Shown here piece by piece: positions 42,401 to 51,858 of a DNA stretch of 64,000 bases. Below the pieces are notes generated by a model that saw nothing but the letters and a program-made list of their open reading frames with translations, was not told where the DNA came from and ran no database searches. The stretch comes from Cydia pomonella (taxonomy: Eukaryota; Arthropoda; Insecta; Lepidoptera; Tortricidae). The stretch covers positions 7,378,001-7,442,000 of the forward strand of contig NC_084727.1 of the NCBI RefSeq assembly GCF_033807575.1, read 5' to 3'. Both the position numbers and the translations under genes were made by a program. Every line of letters begins with the position of its first letter. The first letter of the stretch is position 1.

Positions 42401-45400
42401 GCTGAGTACAGCTCGTAAAGCTTGTCGCGGACTGTGTAGCCCACCCTGAATACAAATAACAAAGAACAGGATTTATAAAACTGGAATATAACATTTTAGT
42501 GTTTTAGTTAGCTTCAGCAAATGTAGTTTACATTTGACAGAAAATGAACGCGTTGGTTAAAGAAAAACGCAAATTAGTATAGGCGTGCCTACAGACAGAC
42601 CCACCATAAAGAGATCTTTAGGTTTCCTTTCCTTTCCTTACCTAATGACAATGAGACCAACTGTGAATTTCAACTTCTTTACCAATTCGAATTAATTCAT
42701 TCATATGCGGTGTCTGTTAGTCTGTGGGTCACGGAGAACAGTCACCAGCACAGATGACACATAAGCGTCATTCTAACGACGACGACGAATTAAAGATACT
42801 GACTAGACCATCTGACCACCTCGGTAGCATGACTTGCTGGTCTCCATGACGGTGAAGACTGGTGCTGAGCTCCAGTTCAGCTACAATAGTCTACTACTAC
42901 TAACTTAACCGGCTGACCGCCTCAGTAGCATGCCTTGCTGGTCTCCTTGACGGTGAAGACTGGTGCTGAGCTCCAGTTCAGCTACAATAGTCTACTTCTA
43001 CTAACTTGACCGGCTGACCGCCTCGGTAGCATGACTCGCTGGTCTCCATGACGGTAAAGACTGGTGCTGAGCTCCAGTCAGGTACAATAGTCTATTACTA
43101 CTACTAACTTGACCGGCTTTCCACCTCGGTAGCACGCCTTGCTGGTCTCCTTGACTGTGAAGACTGGCGCCGAGCTGCAGTTCAGCTGGTTCAGCTCCCC
43201 GGTCCAACGTCCCACGGAGAAGGTGGACGTTGACACGCATTTTGCGTCCTGAAAAAGACGAATGCCATTTCGAAAAACTCAAAAAACGACGAAGTGTGGA
43301 ACAACAAACAGGTATAAGTAATCAACGAGGAAATGCCGTCAGCATCCTTGGTACAATGCCTCAAGGGCCTATTTTAGATTTAAGCTAGTTATAGTAATCC
43401 TCTGTATATATCCATTATTTACAGTTAGAGTACAGTCAGAGTTAACTTAGAACTGACTCTATAAGTTATTCAGCTAAAACTAACCACTGTTTCTTTGTAT
43501 AAATTGTATGACATACTTCGTACTTATAGCGTCCTTACTGTGTTCAGTTAAAACTTACCACTGCTTCTTGTCTAGTACTCGTAGCCTGCCCAGTGATGAT
43601 GACCGTCCTTTGCGGACATGCGAGCGTCAGAACAGCACCGCGACGCACTGAGATAGTCCCGGTCCCGCTGGCAATGTTAAATTGGAACTGACTCTACAAA
43701 TAAGCTATTTGTTTCAAACTTACCACTGCTTCTTTTCTAGTAGCCTGCCCAGCGATGGTGACCGTCCTCTGCGGGCATGCGACCGTCAGGAGAGCGCCGC
43801 GACGCACTGAGATAGCTCCACTGGCAGTGTTGGGTGTGAGGTAATCTCCCCCCAATAAATACACGGGCGATGGGGACCCGAAGTCGCTCTTCAATGAAAG
43901 AATGCAGTCTGGAACAGATACGGAACAAATTTTATAAGCTTTTATTTAGTTTCACCTGTCCCGTTGTCTGTCTGTAAGTAATCAAATCTTGCAAATGAAA
44001 TTTTACCCACTTCCCGATTTATTTTATACTACGACAGTGGCAACCAAGCATACGGCCTGCTTGATGTTAAGTCACCGCAGCCTATGGACGCCTGCAACTC
44101 CAGGGGTTTCATATGCGCGTTGCCGACCCTTTAAATACCTGTACACTCCATTTTTTGAACAACACCATACTGTAAACAGTGTAGACCCTCGGGAAAATTT
44201 CGGAAGGGAGCCCATTCCACAGCCCGAGCGTCCGCGGGAGGAAATGAATGAAAATTTGCATACATAGTAACTATTAGAAGTATGAGAAAAAATTAATTAT
44301 TTTCAGAAATAATCCGTCGATCTCTTGCTACCATCAATGTGCCTGCTCTTCTTGAGCCGACTGGCATTATCAGGGATGATGGCAAGAGGCCTGATGGGGT
44401 GTCCTTGGTTCCTTGGAGTTTGGGACGGATGTTAGTGTGGGATGCTGCCACCGTCATCAGTCGTAGACACACTGGCACCGTCCCACCTCCAACGGACTAA
44501 TGTAAAAGCGGGCGCAGCGGCGGAAAGCGCCGAAATTTTGAAACGTAATAAACATAATAGCCTCGGTAGAGAGTACCATTTTGTACCTTTTGGCGTTGAA
44601 ACTCTAGGTCCATGGGGTCCCAGCGCGCACAAGTTTTTTTCAGAAATCGCGAAACGTCTGGTTGACGTAACTGGTGACCGAAGAGCTGGCGGCTTCCTCG
44701 CACAACGTATCAGTATTGCGATATAACGAGGAAATGCCGCCAGCATCCTTGGTAGAATGCCTCAAGGGCCTATTTTAGATATAAGCTAGTTATAGTAATC
44801 ATCTGTATATATCCATTATGTATATTGTTATCTCAATAAATATAATTGTGTTTAGTTAATTTTTCAGAAAATATTTTAATTTGTTTTTATTTCAAGTAGA
44901 AACACTACTACATATATAAATTATAAACTGAAATAAATGCCATATACTAAGAGTGGCCGAGTGGCTCAGGCACCTGCCGCGATAGCAGAGGACGCTGGTT
45001 CTATTCCAGCCTGGGGTACTGGAGGCCTAAGTACTAAGTTGGGTGAAACTGCAATATTATGTATGCACCATTGAGCTGATCTGATGATGAAGACAGGAGG
45101 TGGCCATTGGAACTCTGTGATAAAACAACACAGCCTAATTTTCTTTGGGGTTGTTAGTTATTGTCTCGATGATTATTTGTTGCCGGGCAGGAAGAGTACA
45201 GTCAAGGGACAATTACATCCACACTTTCCGATATTTTGAACTCAATGTAAGTATTACTGTATCCCAATTGGTGCCGGCTGTGGCTCTAGCTGTTAAGGTC
45301 ATAGGACGGGCCTTACGGGCAATAAGAATGGGGCCAGGGGGCCTACCGCGAAAATCGAAGTTCGTCAATTGCGGCCATTTTTCTCTGTCACTTTAATTAC

Positions 45401-46839
45401 GTCTTATGAGAGTAAAAGAGGAAAATCCCCGCAATTTGCGAATTTCGATTTTCGAGGTAGGCCCTGAGAGGTCACGCGCACGAATTCGGGCCAATCGTGC
45501 AGTCTAACGCCACGCGATTGGTTGATGAGTTCGCACCACGCGCGCGGTTGGCGGAACCAGTTGCGTTAGACTGCACGATTGGCTCGAACTCGTGAGTGAC
45601 ACCACTGAACCTAGCACTATTCTTAGTGCCCGTAAGGCCTGTCCTTTGTAAACTTAAATAAACAATATCGGGTCCGAAGTCAGCCCCGATGTCGGGTTTG
45701 GGGGCCTACCGCGAAAACCGAAATTTGCAAATTGCGGGGATCTCTCTCTTTTACACTCACTAAGACGTAATTAGAGTGACAGAGAAAAATGCCCGCAATT
45801 GACGAACTTCTATTTTCGCGGTTATAGCTATAGCCCAGATAATCGTGTACCGTTTCACGGAATATCAACACATCGTTAACAATATTTTAAATGTAAAAAA
45901 TAGTTCATATGCAAATATGTCACACATTGAACAATTTTAGCGATTAGAGAGAAAGTATTTTTAACATGTTAAATATTTAAAAAGATGTGCTGATATTTGG
46001 TGTAACGGAAAAATAGTCTTACACGGGCCTGACGTCGGGCCCAACATCGGGCCCGTTTGCATGTAGATGTAATTGACCCACCAGCAGTAAAAACTTGTAT
46101 CAAAGTCTGTCATAGTAATATATTTCTTTTTTTAATAACATTTTTTTGACAAAAAACTATATTTTTTATCTACTTCCGGTGCAGTTTATGTAGATTAGTT
46201 ATTCGTATAAGTGTTTAGGTCTTTTGTTGTGGTATTTTGCCGGGTAATTTTCATATTTAGAGATAAGGCACGGATTGTTCAAATAGGAAAATATTATTCG
46301 CACTATTTGAATAAGTATAGTTTTTTTAACGTTCCGTAATGAATCACACACTATCTATACTTATATGAGGAAATATTTTACAAAAAAATATATATACTGG
46401 GTGTAACATGAGAAAACCGAAACAGTATATTCCTGACCACATTTAGAGACTAAAATGTTTTATATGACTTTTCTGGATTTCGCCGATTCAGAGTTAATAC
46501 TAATTAAAAAAAAACATCTTACTGTAACTTAATGGAAAACGCCTTTTAACACCATGTATTTAGTTTCAATACAGTAAAAATAATAATTTAAAGTGTATAC
46601 ACGTACATGCCTTTAGCAACATTTTTTCTAATCATAATTATAATCAAAAATATTTTATTGCTATTAAAATTAGTGACTGAAGTAAACTATCATAAACTAA
46701 ACAATTAAAGTTAAAAGGCTACCAAAAACAAAACTTGCTTATCACCAATATATCGAAATGATAAAGATGAAAACTTACCACCACCGATCCGATCTACTTT
46801 CAACATAACCAGTAAAAGTAAACAGCTGAGCAACTTCAT
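34180..46839 (-). CDS. dsRNase: Secreted DNA/RNA non-specific endonuclease (insect dsRNase)
   Basis: Eight exons join in phase: 46839-46779, 43908-43724, 43248-43109, 42445-42300, 41811-41690, 38318-38184, 35932-35771, 34401-34180. They total 1173 nt, or 390 residues. Seen: signal peptide MKLLSCLLLLVML; an N-terminal module DC.L..(P)SPVYL ... LLTVACPQ; YELYSACFDR at the start of the nuclease region; catalytic RGHLAPRADF at 222-231 with His224; the metal-site run FVNVAPQW..GN.GDW (Asn245, Asn254); VTVYTGTHGV; and a Cys-rich end CDDACASWL ... SFCCSY. Known: these NUC/EndoG-like enzymes are secreted into gut or hemolymph, are Mg-dependent and cut dsRNA and DNA. Odd: four exons carry partial tandem copies just downstream. 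An upstream in-frame ATG at 46860 would add seven residues. Coordinates are precise; activity is inferred. Confidence 0.92.
35363..35733. mobile_element. Foldback MITE A interrupted by a TIR element
   Basis: The left half (AACCGTGAAAATCGAAGTTC to ACGTCTTA) and right half (GTGAGAGTAAAAGAGAAAGA to TTTTCGCGGTAG) are split by the TA-flanked element at 35426-35666. The whole block lies in the last intron of the dsRNase gene region, downstream of exon 7. Confidence 0.85.
35426..35666. mobile_element. TIR element with TA target duplication, copy 2
   Basis: Ends AACTCTGTATCTTTAGGTA and CCTAAAGATACAGAGTA, TA on each side, 241 bp. Same family as 1953-2191. Confidence 0.85.
35945..36215 (-). mobile_element. 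SINE family 2, near full copy
   Basis: Inverse of the copy at 21412. The tail begins only about 13 bp upstream of the acceptor of dsRNase exon 7 (35933), so the SINE may supply part of the splice-site context. Confidence 0.85.
36245..36500 (-). mobile_element. LINE 3' end (minus strand)
   Basis: AACTTTATTGCACAATACAT, AATGGCGGACTTAATGCCAG and ATTCTCTACCAGTCAACC are shared with 7140-7210 and 32960-33050. It lies inside the intron between dsRNase exons 6 and 7. Confidence 0.55.
36696..36932 (+). mobile_element. Truncated LINE: reverse transcriptase tail plus long poly(A)
   Basis: The frame reads GDPRAGSFLAQRLAIAIQRG, then NAACLMGTLPRSQG, with a stop at 36821. A run of about 54 A ends at 36932. 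A poly(A) that long suggests a fairly recent insertion. The minus-strand poly-Phe frame here is an artefact. Confidence 0.75.
37370..38170 (-). repeat. Tandem arrays derived from the end of dsRNase exon 6
   Basis: Between about 37735 and 38170 there are three roughly 110-125-bp units on the minus strand. They resemble the exon 6 end (for example VNVAAQWVRGNHGGWGALEG at about 38000-37940, against VNVAPQW...GDWGALEE in exon 6) and its donor region. Further on, 37388-37735 is a 67-bp satellite (unit starts at 37388, 37455, 37522, 37589, 37656 and 37723). Its unit still contains GGGGCGCTCTTGAGTAGG, close to the exon end GGGGCGCTCTTGAGGAGG. The open frame across the array is therefore not a separate gene. 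Confidence 0.85.
39051..39905 (+). repeat. (GTCT)n-containing interspersed repeat with internal duplication and poly(C)
   Basis: It runs from GGGTTCCGTAGCCAAATGGC to GAGTCCGACTCGCACTTGGC. A block of about 265 bp (39283-39545) is repeated at 39590-39850 with the shared sequence CCCATACGTGTGGGGTATCT. The first copy carries a run of about 28 C at 39419-39446 where the second has 8. It is in the dsRNase intron between exons 5 and 6. Confidence 0.75.
40785..41110 (+). repeat. Interspersed repeat of unknown class
   Basis: An inverted copy lies at 62630-62905 (shared ACTTTTAATAGATTT / AAATCATTTAAAAGT-type ends, CTCGTGCCTTGAAACCCTCG, AGCACGAGCGG) and a fragment at 22428-22500. No coding capacity was recognised. 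Confidence 0.65.
42007..42134 (-). pseudogene. Degenerate third copy of dsRNase exon 4
   Basis: It starts after the same TTCAG acceptor, but the frame has a TAG after about nine codons. The downstream donor is altered (AT instead of GT), and it is more diverged than copy 4B. Confidence 0.8.
42149..42285 (-). CDS. Alternative dsRNase exon 4B (intact duplicate of exon 4)
   Basis: 137 nt, nearly identical to exon 4 (42445-42300) but missing a few codons (GYTRDKYELYSACFDR against GYTVRDKLYELYSACFDR). It has its own TTCAG acceptor and GGTGACT donor. Entry and exit phases equal those of exon 4, so it could replace it. The gap between the two exons is only 14 nt, too short to be an intron, and using both would break the frame. 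It therefore behaves as a candidate mutually exclusive exon. Use in transcripts is unproven. Confidence 0.6.
42812..43085 (-). pseudogene. Three partial tandem copies of dsRNase exon 3 (about 101-103 bp period)
   Basis: Each unit encodes a version of SSAPVFTVMETS..CYRGGQ, matching the last half of exon 3, mostly followed by the same GTTAGT donor. Units start at equivalent positions 42812, 42913 and 43014, with the intact exon's equivalent at 43117. Two of the copies contain stops. They sit downstream of exon 3 in the transcript. Confidence 0.85.
43318..43440 (+). mobile_element. LINE 3' fragment
   Basis: AACGAGGAAATGCCGTCAGC and CTCAAGGGCCTATTTTAGAT match 44726-44830. It lies between dsRNase exons 2 and 3. 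Confidence 0.65.
43556..43676 (-). pseudogene. Partial tandem copy of dsRNase exon 2
   Basis: On the minus strand it reads ISVRRGAVLTLACPQRTV, then GQA.....EAV, followed by GTAAGT. This matches the second half of exon 2 (43908-43724), including its donor site. The frame is open, but no acceptor with the right phase precedes it. It lies directly downstream of exon 2 in the transcript. Confidence 0.85.
44015..44135 (-). mobile_element. Family L1 retroposon 3' end fragment
   Basis: Inverse of the CTTACCATCAGG / TTGCCACC end, with GCAACTCCAGGGGTTTCATA in place of the usual TAACTCC block. Confidence 0.6.
44308..44830 (+). pseudogene. Non-LTR reverse transcriptase fragment
   Basis: One frame carries DDGKRPDGVSLVPW and GRMLVWDAAT. 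A second, after a frameshift, carries DTLAPSHLQRT, then FVPFGVETLGPWGPSA, then FLAQRISIAI. This order is typical of the region after the RT domain in these elements. A CAA-to-TAA change ends the frame at 44724-44726. Its 3' end (to about 44830) is the LINE end seen elsewhere. It lies in the first intron of the dsRNase gene. Confidence 0.75.
44925..45200 (+). mobile_element. tRNA-derived SINE family 3
   Basis: The head AGAGTGGCCGAGTGGCTCAG with a B-box-like GGTTCTATTCCAGCCTGGG is followed by GCTGATCTGATGATGAAGAC, GGAGGTGGCCATTGGAACTC. The 3' half recurs at 53925-54055. Confidence 0.7.
45300..45655. mobile_element. Foldback element B with family A inserted in it
   Basis: Ends AGGACGGGCCTTACGGGCA and its inverse (GCCCGTAAGGCCTGTCCT), with internal arms CCAATCGTGCAGTCTAACGC and its inverse. 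A family A MITE (45339-45467) sits inside the left arm. Other B copies: 49535-49765 and 62945-63160. Confidence 0.8.
45660..46080. mobile_element. Foldback element C with family A inserted in it
   Basis: The body (ACCGTTTCACGGAATATCAA to GATGTGCTGATATTTGGTG) matches 58185-58400 and 57865-58135. A family A copy (45702-45838) interrupts the left part. Ends resemble TTACATCCACA and its inverse. Confidence 0.7.
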
Positions 46840-46900
46840 TATATCCAAACACATGTGCATCATACACCAAAACAAAAGTTATCACTCCTGTGGACAATAG

Positions 46901-46906
46901 TTTATA
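46901..46906 (-). promoter_or_regulatory. TATA box of the dsRNase gene
   Basis: TATAAA lies 62-67 nt upstream of the preferred ATG (46839) and about 41 nt upstream of the alternative in-frame ATG (46860). A start site about 30 nt further on would leave a short leader, favouring the inner ATG with its clean signal peptide. Confidence 0.5.
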
Positions 46907-47094
46907 GTTTGTTTGCATATACGTAATGTTTTTATGCGTATATTTGATTTTTTTATGTCTAGCTTTTTTGAAGGGTGAATATGTGGTCATATTGGACAAC
47001 TTTTACTATGAGACCAAACCCCAAAATCGCAAAAATAATCTGCTGTTTCATAGAAAAAATTAACATATTGTTCGCCGAAATGTATGAGACATAT

Positions 47095-47762
47095 TTTTTA
47101 GGGTTCCGTAGTCAACTAGGAACCCTTATAGTTTCGCCATGTCCGTCTGTCTGTCTGTCTGTCTGTCCGAGGCTTTGCTTCGTGGTCGTTAGTGCTAGAA
47201 AGCTGAAATTCGGCGTGGATATATAAATCAATAAAGCCGACAAAGTCGTACAATAAAATCTAAAAATATAATTTTTTTGAGGGTTTTTTTTTTCTTCAAA
47301 CCTACAGTATGGGGTATCGTTGGAAAGGTCTTTCAAAACTAATAGGGGTATTATACAAACATTTTTTGATAAAGTGAATATATTCGGAGATAATCGCTCC
47401 GAAAGAAAAAAAATTGTGTCCCCCCCCCTCTAACTTTTGAACCATAGGTCCAAAAATTATGAAAAAATCGTGGAAGTAGAGCTTAAGAAAGACATTAAAT
47501 GAAAACTATAGCGGACATGATCAGTTTAGCTGTTTTTGAGTTATCGCAAAAAGTTCCCCCTTCATAGTAAAAAGACTTACTTTACCTAATTAGGTACTGA
47601 TTATGCAAATTTGCCTATTTATTTAACTCGCGTGAAAGGTACCGTTTCATCCCTAGGTTAATAATTTACTATACTTTAAGCTCCAGTTTAGCTTATAGTG
47701 ACGGAAGAGTAACTACGGAACCCTACACTGAGCGTGGCCCGACATGCTCTTGGCCAGTTTTT
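47095..47762 (+). repeat. (GTCT)n-containing repeat, inverted partner of 50703-51394
   Basis: It runs from GGGTTCCGTAGTCAACTAGG to CCGACATGCTCTTGGCC, including ATCGCTCCGAAAGAAAAAAA and GACATGATCAGTTTAGCTG. It is about 670 bp, without coding capacity. Confidence 0.85.
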
Positions 47763-48477
47763 CTTTTATGGGTTGGCTCTTTAGTAAAAGTTGTCCAGTA
47801 TGACCACACATTCACCCCCCAAAATATATCCAGACATTACAAAATCACTCTGTATATGTAATGTTACCAAAATAAATTTAATTAATTCAAACACAAATAA
47901 AATACAATTACATGCTTCAATAAACACTTCTTGAAAACAATCAAATCGATTAAAATAAAAATAATAGAGTACGACAAATATTTTTTAAACTCACGCAACA
48001 CTTCAACTAGATATACATAGGTACCTAGTCCTAAGCTTCCGTGTTCCTATAACAGTCTATAATGTACTACACCTATATAAAGGCAAGTTACGGCGGGAAA
48101 CACACAGAGATCACATAGTCTCCGTCCGATTTCGTTGGAATAAGAACACACACTGACGATTTACGGTAAATGAGCTGCGCGCGCTGCCACTACTATCGGA
48201 CAGACCGTTAACTAAAAACTCACTGGTTAATCGCTCGAAATATATTCATTAATTAGGTTAATGAACTTTTTAATTTCGTGGGGTTTTTAATTAATAAATA
48301 TAAGAGGTAAGGTAGAAGTACTAGTGCTCGACGCTGCACTAGTCATCGACATGGGCACTTTATTACATGGAAATATACATGAAATATAGGTTGTATAATG
48401 AAAAATATTTATTGACAATAACAATATACATAATGGATATATACAGATGATTACTATAACTAGCTTATATCTAATAT

Positions 48478-48540
48478 AGGCCCTTGAGGCATTGTACCAA
48501 GGATGCTGGCGGCATTTCCTCGTTGTATCGCAATATAATA
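48478..48540 (-). mobile_element. Reverse transcriptase tail fragment with LINE 3' end
   Basis: On the minus strand: IAIQRGNAASILGTMPQG, then a stop, followed to about 48395 by the same 3' sequence as 44745-44860. Confidence 0.65.
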
Positions 48541-48890
48541 TAGGTTAAATTTAAACAACGAAGATTTTTCTGTATTTGAACTTAATCAGTGTCACTTTGA
48601 CATAAGGTGCCCATGTCGAGTACTAGTGTGTGGTACACACTACACGGTTAGACAGGAAGTGTCGTCTTGGGTTACCACTACGAGTACTCTGCGTCCGTGT
48701 CAGCTGCAGAGAATGTCCTCTCAGTCTGTCACATATTCCGAGTGAAAATATCACTCAATGCGGGTACGTTGTAGTGTCCTGTAAGTATTTTGTATATTCC
48801 GCATTTTACTATAGGATAATAACACTCTGTTAACAGAAAATTATCAAAAAAATTGTGACATCCAAAATTATATATCATGTCATAGGTTAG

Positions 48891-49023
48891 AAAAGATTTA
48901 ATTGGTGATTGTGACCCATTTTGTACCTTGTCACCGTGACAATGGTATAAGGTCTCTAGCGAGTTTCATGTTGTTTGTCACTGTGACAAGGTACGAAATA
49001 ATGGGTCAGAAATTAAATCTTTT
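48891..49023. mobile_element. Foldback element with small internal palindromes
   Basis: AAAAGATTTAATT at one end is matched by its inverse at the other. Inside, each arm carries a near-perfect palindrome TTGTCACCGTGACAA or TTGTCACTGTGACAA next to GGGTC/GACCC blocks. Confidence 0.75.
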
Positions 49024-49171
49024 GACTGTTTGTTTTGTACGTTTAACATTTACTCATCAAAAACGGATATGGGAATAATTAAAATGCTTTTATTTCATGA
49101 TTACCACTATATTCAAAATAATTGAGTAAAAATATGTGCCTCAATGATATATAAGTTTAATATTTCCTAAA

Positions 49172-49398
49172 TACTGGGGAAGTACCTCCACCTTGCAGAA
49201 AACCGCAGCCAAATAACACTAGACCCTACTCATAGTGTTGTGTTCCTGCCGGTGAGTAAGGTTGCCAGAGCTCAACTAGGGGGGTTTAGGGTCGGCAACG
49301 CACATGTAACTCTGGAGGTGCAGGCGTACATAGGCTACGGAGACTGCTTACCATCAGGCGGGCCGTATGCTTGTTTGCCACGGACGTAGTATAATATA
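49172..49398 (+). mobile_element. Family L1 retroposon 3' end, partial
   Basis: It begins at GGGGAAGTACCTCCACCTTG and ends at CGGACGTAGTATAATATA. Confidence 0.75.
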
Positions 49399-49534
49399 TA
49401 TAGATATATATATATATATATATAAAACTTTTGGAGAATTTTTTTTTTGCTTCTTTTCGCTCTCTTGCAAACCAACACTAAAGTTACTTGAGTTTATAGT
49501 AAGTATGGACATTTTATACAGTTAGTTTACACTT

Positions 49535-49765
49535 GACGGGCCTTACGGGCACTAAAAATGTTTTTTGTAATACTACGACGGTGGCAAACAAGCATACGAC
49601 CCGCCTGATGGTAAGCAGTCTCCACCACCAATCGATGCGACCAATCGCGCGCGTGTTGCGAACTCATCAACCTATCGCGTTGTGGCGTTTAGGCTGCACG
49701 ATTGGCTCGAATTCGTGTGCGTGACACCGCTGTACTGGCCCCATTCTTATTGCCCGTAAGACTTA
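49535..49765. mobile_element. Foldback element B, interrupted copy
   Basis: TIR GACGGGCCTTACGGGCACTA and right end ATTGCCCGTAAG. A short family L1 3' fragment (49555-49625, minus) replaces part of the left arm. Confidence 0.7.
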
Positions 49766-50001
49766 TATGTCAATGCTCATACAGTTACAACAGTTCTGAC
49801 ACTTATGACAAGTCCAACCTGTCTATGTTTATAGTAAAATTTTACCGTTATGCATGGTAAAGTCCCGTCATTATGACTAACGCAGCTAAACAGTGACTGG
49901 ACAGTTAAATTGTTGACACAACCCACAGACCAAACCCTAGGCGGTTTTCTGTGACACAACCACACTCAACAACAATGAAAACTAGCTACTCTATAAAAAT
50001 T

Positions 50002-51543
50002 ATACCGGGTGTTGCCTGTAACAGGAGCAATAAATTAAACTGTAGGCTGTACTCCTCAAACTGACCAACATTTGTTCAGCTACTTTTAAAAATTGCTTAG
50101 GTATGTTTTAATTTTTAGTACACTTTAAAGTTGATACTAAGATGCAATGTATTGCGAATTTTATCATGTTTAAACTTTTAAAGCGTGAGAAGTAACGTAA
50201 ATTACAACAATGATGGCGTACATTGAAAACATTTTTTTTTATACTATGTCGGTGGCAAACAAGCATACGGCCCGACTGATGGTAAGCAGTATCCGTAGCC
50301 TATGTACGCCTGCAACTCCAGAGGAGTTACATGCGCGTTGCTGACCCTAACCCCCTCCCACCCTCGTTGAGCTCTGGCAACCTTACCGGCGGGAACACAA
50401 CACTATGAGTAGGGTCTAGTGTTATTTGGCTGCGATTTTCTGTAAGGTGGAGGTACTTCCCCAGTTGGGCTCTGCTCTAGATCTGGAATGACATCCGCTG
50501 TGCTGTGCCCTACCACACAGAGCGAGATGACATTCACAATGCCCATACCTCTCTTGGACGTAGTTTAAGGACGTACCCGGGTCCTATATGGTCATTTATA
50601 TGGTCTATTTATTTTGTATGAAAAATAAGAAATCTAAAGACTTCATCATTTTTTAAAGTTATTCATATGTATTCTCTTAATACAAGTATTTACAATACTT
50701 AATAACCGGCCAAGAGCATGTCGGGCCACACTCAGTGTAGGGTTCCGTAGTTACTCTTCCGTCACAATAAGCTAAACTGGAGCTTAAAGTATAGTAAATT
50801 GTTAACCAAGGGATGAAACGGTACCTTTCACCCGAGTTAAACAAAAAGGCAAATTTGCATAATCAGTACCTAATTAAAGTAAGTCTTTTTACTATGAAGG
50901 GAAAACTTTTTGCGATAACTCAAAAACAGCTAAACTGATCATGTCCGCTATAGTTTTCATTTAATGTCTTTCTTAAGCTCTACTTCCACGATTTTTTTTC
51001 ATATTTTTTGGACCTATGGTTCAAAAGTTAGAGGGGGGGGACACATTTTTTTTTTCTTTCGGAGCGATTATTTCCGAATATATTCACTTTATCAAAAAAT
51101 GTTTCTTCAAAACCCGTATTAGTTTTGAAAGACCTTTCCAACGATACCCCACACTCTAGGGTTGAAGCGAAAAAAAAAATTCACCCCCACTTTACGTGTA
51201 GGGGAGGTACCCTAAAAAAAAAATTTTTAGATTTTATTGTACGACTTTGTCGGCTTTATTAATTTATATATCCATGCCAAATTTCAGCTTTCTAGCACTA
51301 ACGACCACGGAGCAAAGCCTCGGACAGACAGACAGACAGACAGACGGACATGGCGAAACTATAAGGGTTCGTAGTTGACTACGGAACCCTAAAAAGAGAT
51401 ACTAGCACAATTATATGAACATTGTATGCGACCAAATAAATAATTTTAGTTTAATTTGAATTTTTAATTCAACAAAAGTGTTTTCGCTTAAGGAGTACAA
51501 TATGTTTTAATTTTTTGCTCGTGTTACAAGAAACACCCGGTAT
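50002..51543. mobile_element. TIR DNA element (about 1.5 kb) carrying two later insertions
   Basis: Left end ATACCGGGTGTTGCCTGTAA then CAGGAGCAATAAATTAAA. The right end, inverted, reads ATACCGGGTGTTTCTTGTAA then CACGAGCAAAAAATTAAA. Inside are an inverted family L1 3' end (50232-50586) and the inverted (GTCT)n repeat (50703-51394). No transposase frame remains. Confidence 0.75.
50703..51394 (-). repeat. (GTCT)n-containing repeat, inverted copy
   Basis: Near-identical inverse of 47095-47762, with an extra block near 51180-51225. Confidence 0.85.
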
Positions 51544-51720
51544 ACAAACTTACTCATTTAATTTAACTTGATACATAGTAAAGTAGGTAAAGTTTTGTTT
51601 GGGTTTTCTCCACAATGTGCATCGTTCGCGTCATAAGGATCCCTGACTATAATTAATATTTCAAGGACACGTATCCATATACTTAATACATTAATATATG
51701 ACGCCCATAAACTTTTTCAG

Positions 51721-51858
51721 AGCCTGATTGAGTCTACGGGTGACCCTAGGGCTGGCTCATTCCTAGGCCAAAGAATAGCCATAGCTATTCAGCGTGGGAA
51801 TGTGGCCAGCCTTATGGGCACCCTTCCGCAGGGGTCAGATCTAGGGGACCTAAGATAG
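51721..51858 (+). pseudogene. Reverse transcriptase tail fragment
   Basis: It reads SLIESTGDPRAGSFLGQRI, then AIAIQRGNVASLMGTLPQG and a stop. It is directly preceded by TTTTTCAG, which resembles a splice acceptor. No upstream RT sequence is seen. Confidence 0.65.
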
